Assembly: GCA_016716135.1 (NCBI GenBank) | Contig: JADJWX010000013.1 | Span: 193,545 to 257,544 of the forward strand | Source of the DNA: Lewinellaceae bacterium | GTDB taxonomy: Bacteria > Bacteroidota > Bacteroidia > Chitinophagales > Saprospiraceae | DNA length: 64,000 nucleotides | Direction of reading: 5' to 3' | In this document: positions 49,601-58,573 of the stretch, piece after piece | Numbering within the stretch: the first letter of the stretch is position 1 | How the letters are laid out: the number at the start of each line of letters is the position of its first letter | The notes under the pieces: generated by a model | Database searches by the model: none | Seen by the model: the letters and a program-made list of their open reading frames with translations, nothing else | What the model was told of the DNA's origin: nothing | Translations under genes and position numbers: made by a program

Positions 49601-49663
49601 TTTTGTCTGAGTAAACTATGGAAAGTAAAGCAACAACTGCCGCAAACCACCTCCGCGGACTAA
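46658..49663 (+). CDS. LytS-type sensor histidine kinase with beta-propeller sensor
   Basis: About 1001 residues from ATG 46658 (MRFAWTIFLSLFFNMLVAQ signal peptide); an ATG 33 nt earlier gives an alternative start. The periplasmic part has reg_prop-type beta-propeller repeats (VQDGLPSNLVYCGLQDRRG, LLWFGTDKGLACFDG, TDSKGRFWICSP). One transmembrane helix (WLQLLIWALVVYGLWRVY) then leads to a His_kinase domain: LQALQAQMNPHFIGNAINAI holds the phosphoacceptor His, PVLENATLHGIAPAG the N box and DNGLGF the G box. This matches LytS/YehU kinases, here of the one-piece Bacteroidota hybrid-like layout without receiver. The LytTR regulator gene overlaps its end, so the two form an operon. Confidence 0.92.
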   Translation: MRFAWTIFLSLFFNMLVAQMPAYLHYTVQDGLPSNLVYCGLQDRRGLLWFGTDKGLACFDGIRFRTYSMADGLPDPEVLFMREDSKGRLWLFCFRKKPCYMLNGKIVTEKDDPVLADMEFETGQSELSELPESGVWLTGSSERAYNISPDTIRAVDFPEQVVGFRKMGNTTFILGRMGIMYYTPDGKIESAYRTNSKAFGHPSYTVSGNRLLFVYQSLSILLEWTGSRLRVVDEVKQPTGQAYTDSKGRFWICSPMSGAVLFDNASGDLSNPVVYLPDKKVIRVFEDAEKNLWFCTVNEGLYVLPQNTAINYRDEAGFPSKNIRSIARADNGDILIGDDAGHFHILRNSKKLRSFSVGSDDGYNLIRQIIPMGAGAFYAATDEGLYLVDQNYTRIRSSDLPTSLKSMCQVGDSLWVGTATALMFHNLKTGVSGVHIHKRFTAVTADAKKYIWAGSIDGLYSSRDSFQINWGDRFPILKKRIVALKPNGAGKLWVVTPEHGLLSVDIRGGRVLAVDVVNKQQQLKTPINNIQSIYVEENGTVWMATNRGVFGLDKKGTLTHFSTFDGLADDDVNAVLVHHDTLWACTVSGLTCMPLKAGLESGQFQTLIVNLRYQQQNNPFEIHLLDSIIPQKMIRLEPDVSNLALDLTGLDFKCRGNLSFQIVQTKLLLPVCWWTFDNLISWVGSGFKGKSDTTREAGGTYNLGAFLPSGKYRFTVTAMRVSGVASQMPDTWTVLKLPYWYQVVWLQLLIWALVVYGLWRVYRGRMAYREIQATASGLQLQALQAQMNPHFIGNAINAIQQFLHPPNPEKTSEYIAIFMRLLRRTMDFSERSFITFDEELDYIEEYLQLTQLRFEDRFRYTITGAENIPPDMPIPSMLIQPVLENATLHGIAPAGPAVLQIAFKIEHDFFECTLTDNGLGFKETQRLKRLNNVERDSKGLAILQKKINTLNRLYDLGLEMEMQDLSETDHSRDTGTRVSLRFCLSKLWKVKQQLPQTTSAD

Positions 49664-50412
49664 CCCTGCGCGCACTACTTGTCGACGACGAAATGGGCGC
49701 AATCAATGCCCTGCGCAACATGCTGCAGGAATACTGCCCGCAAGTGGAAATCTGCGGAATTGCCTCCTCTGTGCAGGAAGCCGTATCGGCCGCAGCAGCA
49801 ATTCAACCGGATGTGGTTTTTCTGGACATTCAAATGCCGCCATTGGGTAGCGGCTTCGATTTTTTGCAGCAATTCCCCGAACCCGGTTTCGGCGTTATTT
49901 TCACCACGGCTTACCCAAAATATGCCATCCAGGCAATTAACACCATTCAACCCTGGGCCTACCTGGTCAAACCCTATAGCGTCTCCGAACTGAAAAAAGC
50001 GGTTGCCGTAGCAGCGGATAAGGTTTATGAAAAAAACAAACGCGAGGGGCAGGCCAAAAGCCTGATCATTCAGGATAGCCGCAAAGGCACCGTAGTGATC
50101 CGGCTGGACCACATCGTTTTTTGCAGGGCAGCCGGGAGTTTCACGGAAATTCATGTGTTTCGCGCCGGAAAGGTGGAAAAAATCACCACTTCACGCAATC
50201 TCGGCGAGTACGACAACGAACTGGCAGATCCGCGGTTTTGCCGCACCCACCACAGCTACCTCGTCAACCTCAACTACGTCCAGCGCTTTGAGCGTACCGG
50301 CCGCAACGGCATCGTACACCTCAACCCGCCCGGCTACCTGGCCCGGGTTTCGGTAGCCAAGATGGACGAGTTTATCAGCGCCCTGGAACACTTTTCCCAA
50401 CTTGCCGGTTGA
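49618..50412 (+). CDS. LytTR-family response regulator
   Basis: 264 residues. The receiver domain has VDDE, the phospho-acceptor Asp70 in VVFLDIQMP, and the Lys of LVKPYS. The C-terminal LytTR domain has VIRLDHIVFCRAAGSFTEIH, then RNLGEYDNELADPRFCRTHH and SYLVNLNYVQRFE, the standard layout. The ATG lies 46 nt inside the end of the kinase gene, so they are translationally coupled. Four ordered boxes at 46500-46599 are candidate binding sites, suggesting autoregulation. The next gene (the large adhesin, opposite strand) ends 15 nt away. Confidence 0.94.
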   Translation: MESKATTAANHLRGLTLRALLVDDEMGAINALRNMLQEYCPQVEICGIASSVQEAVSAAAAIQPDVVFLDIQMPPLGSGFDFLQQFPEPGFGVIFTTAYPKYAIQAINTIQPWAYLVKPYSVSELKKAVAVAADKVYEKNKREGQAKSLIIQDSRKGTVVIRLDHIVFCRAAGSFTEIHVFRAGKVEKITTSRNLGEYDNELADPRFCRTHHSYLVNLNYVQRFERTGRNGIVHLNPPGYLARVSVAKMDEFISALEHFSQLAG

Positions 50413-50427
50413 ACCGGACGACATTTT

Positions 50428-53400
50428 TTACCTGTACAAGGTCACATCCCCGGCATACACCTCCACCGCGCCGTCTACAAACCGGATCACAGCCTGCCAG
50501 ATAAATACGGCCGGGTTCATGTCCTGCCCCCGGTAACGGCCGTCCCAGCCTTCGTTTTCGTCATTGGGTTGGAAATTTTCGTTCAGGAACAACTGGTTGC
50601 CCCAACGGTCAAATATGCGCAGGGTCTGAATTTCTGCCACCCCACGGCCAAACAGCAGAAAACGATCGTTTTCCCCATCGCCATTCGGCGAAAAGATCGT
50701 CGGCGCGTACAAGTTCCGGCGGCGGTCTACCTGTACCACCACATCGGCCTCGGCGGTGCAGCCGTTCTGGTCGGTAATCTGTAGCCGGTAAATCGTTGGC
50801 CGGAACGGCCGCGCCCAGGGGGTCGGGCAATCGGTACAGGAAAGTCCGTCGGCAGGCGTCCAAAGCCAACTGGCCACCTGGCTGTACGGCATGTTCAGTT
50901 CGGGTTCCAATTGCAGGGAGTCGCCCAGTTCAAGCACCGGACCAACACTCAACGTTACTTCCGGAACGAATGGCGGTAAAATCGCTACCTCAACCGCAGC
51001 AGCGCAGTTGTAGGCATCCTGCACAACCAGGGTGTACGCGCCGGGTGCCAGCCCGCTGAAATTTGGCGAAGGTTGAAACTGCAAACCGCCATCTCTGGAA
51101 TAGCTGAACGGGGCAACGCCGCCTGAAACAGGGCCAATGGCAATGCTGCCTGTCGCCTGGTGGCAATCCGGCTGGATAAGCTCCGGCGTGAATACCGGCG
51201 GCGGTACCTCGGTGACCGTAACCATATCGGTGGCGGTGCAGCCATTGCCGGTATTCGTTACGGTGAGCAAGTAGGCGCCGGCGCTGTTTACCACCGGATT
51301 TGCGCTGTCGGCGCCGCTCAAAATATTCCCGCCACTCGTTGCCGCCCAGGTAAATGTTAGGGCGGTGGCTGTAGTGCTGCTGCCTTGCAGGGTTGTTTCC
51401 GTATGGTTACAATGCAATTCGTCACCCGGTCCGGCATCTGCGTTTGGCGCAGCCAAATCCTCCGAAACGGTAACCGTAGCCGTGCTGCTGCACCCGTTCT
51501 GTTGATTTTGTATGGTTAAAACATAAACGCCGGCAGCCTGAACCATTGGCGTCAAACTGTTTTGCCCGCTGCTGAACTGGCCGTTGGCCGTTGTCCAGTT
51601 GAAGGAATAACCGGGCCCGCTGCTCGAAGCGCCGGCATCCAAAACCACCGTGTCGCGCAGGCAGGTGCGTACCAGTGGCTGAGCAATCAACACAACCGGT
51701 AGTGTGGTATTTTCCAATACGGTTACCGACGCGCTGGCCGTACAACCGTTGGCTGCGTCTGTTACAAGGAGTGTGTAGGTAGCCGCCTGGAGTACAATTG
51801 GGCCGGGACTGTTTGCGCCGCTGCTGATTTGGCCGCCCGTCCAGTTATACGTCAGCGGCCCCTGGCCGGAAGAGGCCGCGCCGTTGAGCACAACCTGCGG
51901 GCTGGCGCAGGTGAGTGTGGGCGCCGGCCCGGCATCGGCCACCGGCGGCGTGATGTTTTGGTTGACCGGCACGGAGGCACTTGCCGTACAGCCGTTTTGC
52001 AGGTTTTGCACAGTTAGCACATAATTGCCCGGCGCGCCGACCATTGGCGTCAAACTGTTTTGTCCCGAGATTAATTGGCCGTCAACGGTTGTCCAAACAC
52101 TCGAAAAACCGGTAGCCGGTTGGCTGACAGTACCGCTCAGGCTCGCCGTCGGGTTGGCGCAGGTGAGTGTTTGGGGTGTGGCGATCGAAAGCACAGGCGG
52201 CGCTTTATCGGCAACTACCGCTACCGTGGCCGTGGCGGTACAGCCGTTGGTTTGGTTGGTAACCCGGAGGGTGTATGTTCCTGGTTGACTGATGACGGGG
52301 GTTGGCGTTGTGCCGCCGGAAACAATTGCACCGCCTGTTGTTTGCCAAAAGTAGCTGAAGCTGGCGCCGGTTGGACTTCCGGAAAGCGCGATGGATTGCA
52401 CGGTGCAGGTTAGCACATTCGGGGCGGCAATTTGCACGGCGGGTGGGGTAATGTTTTGCCCGACTGTGCTTGTTGCGGTTGCTGTGCAGCCGTTTGTCAG
52501 GTTGGTGATCGTGAGGGTGTATACGCCGGGCGCGTTTACCAGCGGACTCAGCGTATTTGCCCCGGAAACGATATTGCCCCCGGGCGCTGCCGTCCAGTTG
52601 TGCGTGAAATTGGCGCCGACGCTGCCATTCCCCTGGAGGTTCAGTTGGGTGACCGCACAGGTGAGCGAGCCCGGGTTGCCGGCGGTAGCCATCGGTGCGG
52701 TGGCGTCGTTGGCCACTACCACGGAGTCGGTAGCTGTGCAACCATTCACCGGATCGGTGACCAGCAAAATGTACGTGCCGGCTGCGTCGATGGTCGGATT
52801 GAGTGTTGTGCTGCCGGAAACGATATTGCCACCGTTGGCTGCCGTCCAGTTGAAGGTGGCGCCGCCGCCTGCCATGCCGTTGCCACTGAGTTTTAACGAA
52901 TTGAGTGAGCAACTCAGGGTGGCGTCGGGCCCGGCGTTTGCTGTGGGGGTTGTTGTATTTTGAAGGACGGAAACAACACTGGTGTTGGTGCAGCCGTTGC
53001 CGGTATTGGTCACCAGCAGTTGATAGTCGCCCGGTTGGTCAACAAGGGGCGAAGCGGTATTTTCTCCGGAAACAATATTGCCGTTGGCACTGGTCCACAA
53101 AATGGAAATGCCGGGGCCGGATTCTGTAGTTCCCAGCAATACGGCATGCGGTTGAATGCAGGTCAGGGTGGAAGAGAGGCCGGCATCCGCCTGGGGAATG
53201 GCAATATCTTCCAAAACGCTTGTCAAAAACGTGCCGGTGCAGCCGTTGACCGTGTCGGTAACCAGGAGCGTGTACGTCCCCGGCGCGTCGACAACCGGCG
53301 TTGCGCTGTTTTGCCCTGAAACAAACTGACCGTCGGCGGTGCTCCAGGCATAACTGAAATTCGGGTTGCCGCCGAGGGCATTCATCGTGCTGCTTGTCTG

Positions 53401-56400
53401 AACGCAGGTCAGCATTTCAGGTGTGGGGATATTGACGTTGGGAGGAATCTGGTTGGCATCTACGAATACCGTGTCGGTCGAAACACAGCCGTTTTGGCTG
53501 TTTATTACGGTTAAAACATATACTCCGGGCAGGGTGGTGCTGACGGTTATGCTGTCGGGGTTGCCGCCAAATCCGCCGCCTGTCGTTTCCCAGGAATACT
53601 GGAATACCGGATCAGCCTGCCCATTGTTTGCCGACAGGCTGAAAACGGCGGCCGTACAAGTGAGCAGGCCGTCGGGGCCGGCATCGGCGGGCGGAAGCGC
53701 GGTGTCTTCCAGCACGGTAAGTTCCGTTGTCGCCGTACAGCCGTTGGAAAGGTTGGTGACGGTAAGCGCATAGGTGCCGGGGGCATCTACGGTGGGATTG
53801 GGGCTGTTTTGCCCGCCGGTGAAATTGCCGTCGGCCGTCGACCAGCTAAACCCGAAACCGGGACCGGCAGACGATCCTGCTGTGTTCAGTGTTTGCGTTG
53901 GGTTATTGCAGTCGATTGGGCCGGGCGCCGCAGCCAAGGCCACTGGCGTACCGGCTTCGAGGGCCACCGTCGTCGATATCGTCGCGGTGCAACCGGTCAG
54001 CAGGTTGGTTGCTGTGAGGGTATAGGTGCCCGGCGCATTGATCTCCGGGCTAAGGGTTGTGTTTCCGGAAACGATGTTGCCGCCGGTTCCGGCAGTCCAC
54101 AGGTACTCAAAATCGGTTCCGGGGCCGTTGTTTTGTGCCAACAGGATCAGGCTCGGATTGGCGCAGGTGAGCGTGTCCGGCGCCTCGATGGTCAGGCCTG
54201 GGGCTGCGGTGTTTTCCTGCACCTCGATATCGTCGGTGGCGGTACAGCCGTTTGCCGGGTTGGTAAGCAGGAGCTGGTATGTTCCTGTGGTCGCCACGGT
54301 GGGTGTGGGGCTGTCTCCGCCGCCGGTGATCTGGCCGTTCGCTGTCGTCCAGGCATACATTAAGCCGGGGAGTGTGCTGGAGCCGTTGGTGTTCAGCACG
54401 ACCAGGGTATCGGCGCAGGTGAGCGTGTCCGGCGCATTGGCTACCGCCACCAACGCGTCGGCATCGGCAACGACAAGCACCGCGCTGTCGGCCTGGCAAC
54501 CGGTGCTGCTGTTCGTGACCAGCAGGGTGTAGGTGCCCGGGGCATTGACGCCGGGGTTGAGCGTGGTGTCGCCGGAAACGATATTTCCGCCGTTTCCGGC
54601 GGTCCACTGGTAGCTGAAGTTGGAGCCCGAGGAGGAGCCTGCTCCCGAAAGCGTGATCGCCGGACTTTGGCAGGTGATGGTATCGGGTGTCAGAATGGCC
54701 ACAAGGGGGGGCATCGTGTCGATACCGACCAGGATGGTGTCGGAGCCCAGGCAAAAATTGGTGGTATCCAGGGCACTGAGTATGTACATTCCGGGCGAAA
54801 GGATGTTGATGGACAACTGACTGGAATCGCCGGCAAGGGCGCCCCCTGTCCCGGGAATCCATTCGGTGCTGACATTGGTTGTGTTCACGCTACCGGAGAG
54901 GAGCAGCGTGTCGGTAGCGCAGGTGAAAATACCCGGTGGCTGGATGGTTACCTCCGGCAAAATATTGTTGGCAATAATGACCAGCGTGTCGGCAGCAGTG
55001 CAGCCGTTACTGGTATTGGTTACGGTGAGCACATAAGTGCCCGGCGCATCGGCAGTGGCGCTCACGGTATTGGCGCCGGCGGTAATGTTGCCGCCGTTGA
55101 AGGCCGTCCAGGCGTATGCGATGTTGTTGCCGGTACTGGAACCTGCGCCGTCGAGCGTGGCGGTGGCGGTGGCACAGTTGAACACCGAAACATCGGCGGC
55201 AGCTGCTGCGGTTGGCGGATTCGTAGCGGCAATGACGGTTGCCGTGGCTTCGGCGGTACAGCCGGTCATGGTGTTGGTGACGAGCAGGGTGTAATCGCCG
55301 GGTTGATCGACGGTGGCTGTCGGGCCTGTGGTGCCGGACGTGAAATTGCCTCCCGGGCCGGCCGTCCATTGGTAACTGGAAAAGGCCGACTGGCTGGAGT
55401 GGCCGATCAGCAACGAGGTGGATGAGCCGCAGCCGATCGGGTTGGGCTGGTCGATCCAGGCAAACAAGGGATTTGGGCTTTCAATAACCGACACCGAGGC
55501 CGTTTTGGTGCATTCGGTCACGCCGTTGTTGTAGGTCACGGTGAGAGTGTACGTTCCGGCGGCGTTCACTACCGGGTTCAGCGTTGTTTCACCGGAAATA
55601 ATATTGCCGTTGGCGGTTTCCCAAAGGTAGCTGATATCCTGGCCGGTACTGGAGCCGACGCCGCTCAGCGTAAGGGTTGCGCCTTCACAGGGAATCGTGC
55701 TGATGGCCGGGCTGGCGGTGGCTTGTATGTTTATGATATGTACGCGCACAGTGTCGGTAACCACGCAAATCGGCGAGAAAACGATGTCGTCCAGGGCAAA
55801 ATCATTGCCGCCCAGCACAGTGTTTTGGTTTACAATGCAAATCGTTGCGGAGGAGTTGGCGCCGCTGTTCCAGGTGGTGTAAAAATTGGCCCAGGTACAG
55901 GTACTGGCAGGGGCGCCGAAAATCGGCCCGATCGTGCTGCCGTTTATGGAAAATTGGAGCAAGGCGGGTGATGAACTTACCAGGGTGGTCACCCAGGCCG
56001 AAAAAGCGTAATCGGTGTTGGGCATAACCGGCACGGTTTGACACCATACGTTCAGATTCGGGGCGCCGGCGCCGTTCACCGCCATCATGTTGCCGCTGCC
56101 GGAGGTGTGGTCGGTGCAAGGGGCAAAGTTGGTGTGTGCCGTTTGCGGATTGGGCAGCACATCGTATACGCCTTCCGGCCAAAGATCGCCCGGGCTGTAC
56201 AGGTATTCACTCCAGAAATCGCTGTTCCCGCTTTCAAAGTCGCCGTTCTGGATCAGGTTGTTGCCCAGGTCGACGCCGCGCACTTTCAACACATAAGTTG
56301 CATTTTGCGTGGTGAGTACGGTCGGTGTCAGCGTTTGCGTGCCGGCCAGCCCGGTGGTTGGCGTCCACATAAAATCCAGGTAAGGCCCGTCGATGGAACC

Positions 56401-56535
56401 GTTTAAGTTGGCCGGACCCGGTGGGAAACACAGGTAGAGGTCTTCACCGGCGTCGATCGTCGGGCATTGGGCTTGGAGTGTTGAACCTGTAAAAAACAGT
56501 ATTCCGAACAACATTGAAACGTACAAACAGCGCAT
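50428..56535 (-). CDS. Giant T9SS type B surface protein with about 18 PKD/Ig-like repeats
   Basis: 2035 residues from ATG 56535 (MRCLYVSMLFGILFFTGSTL; signal peptide). After an N-terminal domain with GNDFALDDIVFSPICV (a carbohydrate-binding-like beta-sandwich), about 18 repeats of roughly 83 residues follow. Each has the pattern TCA..L.L.G..S..G..F.Y.WTA..GNIVSG, then A-PGTYTLLVT and N..NGCTA. A SprB-like segment (GSIAIGPVSGGVAPFSYSRD) precedes the C-terminal CHU_C domain: LYAPTIFSPNGDGENDRFLL, then RIFDRWGNQLF and FIWQAVIRFVDG. The type B domain targets the T9SS. It is likely a gliding or adhesion protein. The repeats are very similar in DNA and may vary by recombination. Confidence 0.92.
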   Translation of the reverse strand: MRCLYVSMLFGILFFTGSTLQAQCPTIDAGEDLYLCFPPGPANLNGSIDGPYLDFMWTPTTGLAGTQTLTPTVLTTQNATYVLKVRGVDLGNNLIQNGDFESGNSDFWSEYLYSPGDLWPEGVYDVLPNPQTAHTNFAPCTDHTSGSGNMMAVNGAGAPNLNVWCQTVPVMPNTDYAFSAWVTTLVSSSPALLQFSINGSTIGPIFGAPASTCTWANFYTTWNSGANSSATICIVNQNTVLGGNDFALDDIVFSPICVVTDTVRVHIINIQATASPAISTIPCEGATLTLSGVGSSTGQDISYLWETANGNIISGETTLNPVVNAAGTYTLTVTYNNGVTECTKTASVSVIESPNPLFAWIDQPNPIGCGSSTSLLIGHSSQSAFSSYQWTAGPGGNFTSGTTGPTATVDQPGDYTLLVTNTMTGCTAEATATVIAATNPPTAAAAADVSVFNCATATATLDGAGSSTGNNIAYAWTAFNGGNITAGANTVSATADAPGTYVLTVTNTSNGCTAADTLVIIANNILPEVTIQPPGIFTCATDTLLLSGSVNTTNVSTEWIPGTGGALAGDSSQLSINILSPGMYILSALDTTNFCLGSDTILVGIDTMPPLVAILTPDTITCQSPAITLSGAGSSSGSNFSYQWTAGNGGNIVSGDTTLNPGVNAPGTYTLLVTNSSTGCQADSAVLVVADADALVAVANAPDTLTCADTLVVLNTNGSSTLPGLMYAWTTANGQITGGGDSPTPTVATTGTYQLLLTNPANGCTATDDIEVQENTAAPGLTIEAPDTLTCANPSLILLAQNNGPGTDFEYLWTAGTGGNIVSGNTTLSPEINAPGTYTLTATNLLTGCTATISTTVALEAGTPVALAAAPGPIDCNNPTQTLNTAGSSAGPGFGFSWSTADGNFTGGQNSPNPTVDAPGTYALTVTNLSNGCTATTELTVLEDTALPPADAGPDGLLTCTAAVFSLSANNGQADPVFQYSWETTGGGFGGNPDSITVSTTLPGVYVLTVINSQNGCVSTDTVFVDANQIPPNVNIPTPEMLTCVQTSSTMNALGGNPNFSYAWSTADGQFVSGQNSATPVVDAPGTYTLLVTDTVNGCTGTFLTSVLEDIAIPQADAGLSSTLTCIQPHAVLLGTTESGPGISILWTSANGNIVSGENTASPLVDQPGDYQLLVTNTGNGCTNTSVVSVLQNTTTPTANAGPDATLSCSLNSLKLSGNGMAGGGATFNWTAANGGNIVSGSTTLNPTIDAAGTYILLVTDPVNGCTATDSVVVANDATAPMATAGNPGSLTCAVTQLNLQGNGSVGANFTHNWTAAPGGNIVSGANTLSPLVNAPGVYTLTITNLTNGCTATATSTVGQNITPPAVQIAAPNVLTCTVQSIALSGSPTGASFSYFWQTTGGAIVSGGTTPTPVISQPGTYTLRVTNQTNGCTATATVAVVADKAPPVLSIATPQTLTCANPTASLSGTVSQPATGFSSVWTTVDGQLISGQNSLTPMVGAPGNYVLTVQNLQNGCTASASVPVNQNITPPVADAGPAPTLTCASPQVVLNGAASSGQGPLTYNWTGGQISSGANSPGPIVLQAATYTLLVTDAANGCTASASVTVLENTTLPVVLIAQPLVRTCLRDTVVLDAGASSSGPGYSFNWTTANGQFSSGQNSLTPMVQAAGVYVLTIQNQQNGCSSTATVTVSEDLAAPNADAGPGDELHCNHTETTLQGSSTTATALTFTWAATSGGNILSGADSANPVVNSAGAYLLTVTNTGNGCTATDMVTVTEVPPPVFTPELIQPDCHQATGSIAIGPVSGGVAPFSYSRDGGLQFQPSPNFSGLAPGAYTLVVQDAYNCAAAVEVAILPPFVPEVTLSVGPVLELGDSLQLEPELNMPYSQVASWLWTPADGLSCTDCPTPWARPFRPTIYRLQITDQNGCTAEADVVVQVDRRRNLYAPTIFSPNGDGENDRFLLFGRGVAEIQTLRIFDRWGNQLFLNENFQPNDENEGWDGRYRGQDMNPAVFIWQAVIRFVDGAVEVYAGDVTLYR

Positions 56536-56672
56536 AGGCGTGAAAATGTCTGAACAGGATAGTGGGTGGGCCGTGCAAAGATACGGTGTAGCGCCCGGTT
56601 CGCGGCCTGGAGGGCCGGTGCAATCCGGCAATCGCCCAACCAGTCCTGCGCGGGAATACCGATCTTTGCCCG

Positions 56673-58184
56673 ATGCACAATATTTGGCAAAACATTTTGC
56701 AAACGGCGGTCGCAGGATCGGACCGCCGGCCGGTAGCGGAAGCCGACCGGCTGGCGCTGAGCCTCCCGCCCGCTGCGGATGCTGCGCAAACGGCCCTGCA
56801 GGCCCTTGCGGCAGTGAAGTTGCTCCACCAGGCTGCCCGGCCCCTGGCCGCTGGCCCGGTGGTGTTGCCGGAACCCTGCCCGCCCGATTCCCGCCCGCTG
56901 GTGCCGGCCGGGGTCATTTCGTTGCTGCCTGTTTTGCTCGCTGATGATGGTTTCCCGGAGGCGCTGCCCGAATTTTTTGAATACCTGGAACGCCGAGGCT
57001 GGCGCCTTCCGCCCGAAGGTGTGCCGCAGTTGCTGGACTGGGCGGCCCGCAAACGCCGGCTTCCCGAAGCTCTCCGGAACAGCCTGGGCGCACCCGGGCA
57101 GTGGTTGGCCGTGCAACACCCCGACTGGCAGGCGCTTTATCCGCAGGAAAAACCGGATTGGGAAACCGGCACCTTCCCCGAGCGCCTGCAACTACTCCGG
57201 CACCTCCGCCAAACGCAGCCCCGGACAGGCCTGGCCTGGCTGGAAAAAACCTGGGCGCAGGAACGGGCCGAACACCGGCTGCAATTCCTCCAAATATTGC
57301 GCACGGGCCTCGCATCGGCCGATGAAGCCCTGCTCGAACTTGCGCGTGCCGACCGGAGCAGGCAGGTGCGTTTTTGGGCCTGGCGCTTGTTATTACTGCT
57401 TCCGGACAGCCGCCTCCGGCAAACCCTGCAAAACTGGCTGGAAACACTGGCGGTTGCTGGCGCGAAACCCGGGCGTTTGCTCGCCGGTTTGGAAAAGCAT
57501 CTGCCTGCTGAAGGCGATTTTTCAAAAATGCAACTACAGGCTCTGGCGGCCGAAAAAAACGCCGGTGTATTATCGGTTTTGCTGGAAATTCTGCCGTTGG
57601 AAGACCTCGCACAAAACACCGGGATGGCGCCGGAAGCATTGCTGGCTGCCATGCTGAACGAATCCAATTTGGATGAAAACCAGTGCACGGGTTTGCTTGA
57701 AAATATCGCCTGGCGCGCCGACCCAAACTGGCTGAGGGCCACGGCACATTTTTTTACCCAAAATCCGGCGCACCCGCTGTGGAGCACGGCGGCATTGGCT
57801 GCTGTTTTGAATGCCTTGCCGCTGACCCATTGGCTGACCTGTACGACTGCCCTGGCTGCGCAGCCGCGCCTGTTGGAAGCGGAACAGTCGGCCCTCGTTC
57901 GCGCGCTGCTGGTGTCCGAATTTCGCTGGCCGGATGCCCTGCTGCAGGCGTTGGCGTATTATCCCCTGCGGACCGATCAGCCACGGCACTGGAAGCCGCC
58001 TGCCCATTTCAAAGCCCTGCTTCAACGCGCGGGGTATCGCTGCGCCATTCCGGCGGGGCTGGCCTTGAAAATTGACGCACCCGATTGCCCGTTTGCCTGG
58101 TATGGCGAACTGGTGCAGTTTAAAAAAGTGCTGGAATTCCGGCAGCGGCTGACGCTGGCTTTTTCGGAAGAATATGGAAAATAG
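56673..58184 (+). CDS. DUF5691-like helical protein
   Basis: 503 residues, start MHNIWQNILQTAVAGSDRRP. All-helical, Leu/Ala/Arg-rich, with HEAT-like segments (LLELARADRSRQVRFWAWRL, LQALAAEKNAGVLSVLLEIL). The start (W..IL.TAV.G.DR) and the C-terminal FAWYGELVQFKKVLEFRQRL resemble DUF5691 proteins, which in many genomes sit with SWIM zinc-finger, MoxR ATPase and VWA genes. None of those lies next to it here, so the assignment is by memory of the family only. It is divergent from the large adhesin, with 137 nt between. Confidence 0.6.
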   Translation: MHNIWQNILQTAVAGSDRRPVAEADRLALSLPPAADAAQTALQALAAVKLLHQAARPLAAGPVVLPEPCPPDSRPLVPAGVISLLPVLLADDGFPEALPEFFEYLERRGWRLPPEGVPQLLDWAARKRRLPEALRNSLGAPGQWLAVQHPDWQALYPQEKPDWETGTFPERLQLLRHLRQTQPRTGLAWLEKTWAQERAEHRLQFLQILRTGLASADEALLELARADRSRQVRFWAWRLLLLLPDSRLRQTLQNWLETLAVAGAKPGRLLAGLEKHLPAEGDFSKMQLQALAAEKNAGVLSVLLEILPLEDLAQNTGMAPEALLAAMLNESNLDENQCTGLLENIAWRADPNWLRATAHFFTQNPAHPLWSTAALAAVLNALPLTHWLTCTTALAAQPRLLEAEQSALVRALLVSEFRWPDALLQALAYYPLRTDQPRHWKPPAHFKALLQRAGYRCAIPAGLALKIDAPDCPFAWYGELVQFKKVLEFRQRLTLAFSEEYGK

Positions 58185-58244
58185 CACAACCTTGGGGTCG
58201 TGTTTTGCGTCTAAGAGAAAAATTAAAGTCGGCATCGGGTTGGT

Positions 58245-58472
58245 AGTGAGGGGGTGACTGCCAGTCTAATGTCGTCAATTTAAGAAATCAGAGGAGGTGG
58301 ACACTTTTCAAATTTGACTTTTCAAATTGAACTTTTGACTTTTTAAGAGCAATATCAGTTCGAGAAGTTCCTTTTAAGTCAAATTTGAAAAGTCTAATTT
58401 GAAAAGTCAAAAGTGTACACCCACCCAAATACCTTAAGTTGACGACATTAGACTGCCAGTCACCCCCTCACT
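58245..58472. repeat. 228-bp palindrome with 40-bp near-perfect arms
   Basis: The left arm (58245-58284) begins AGTGAGGGGGTGACTGCC and the right arm (58433-58472) is its reverse complement with only two mismatches over 40 bp. The interior holds TTTTCAAATTTGACTTTTCA and its inverse (AAGTC..AAATTTGAAAAG), giving a second stem. The outer tip GTGAGGGGGTGACT is identical to the arm of the 112-bp repeats at 5786-6411. It fills the gap ahead of clpP. Confidence 0.85.
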
Positions 58473-58544
58473 TGGCCCAAAGACCGCTCAAATAATGGTC
58501 ACCCAAAATCATCCGATTTAAGCGTGATGTTCCGGGCGGCAGCC

Positions 58545-58552
58545 TACTTTTG
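58545..58552 (+). promoter_or_regulatory. TACTTTTG promoter -7 box for clpP
   Basis: TACTTTTG fits TAnnTTTG exactly and is 22 nt before the clpP ATG at 58574. No convincing TTTG lies about 20 nt upstream; only the -7 half is supported. Confidence 0.4.
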
Positions 58553-58573
58553 CCGGAAACTAAAAACAAATTT

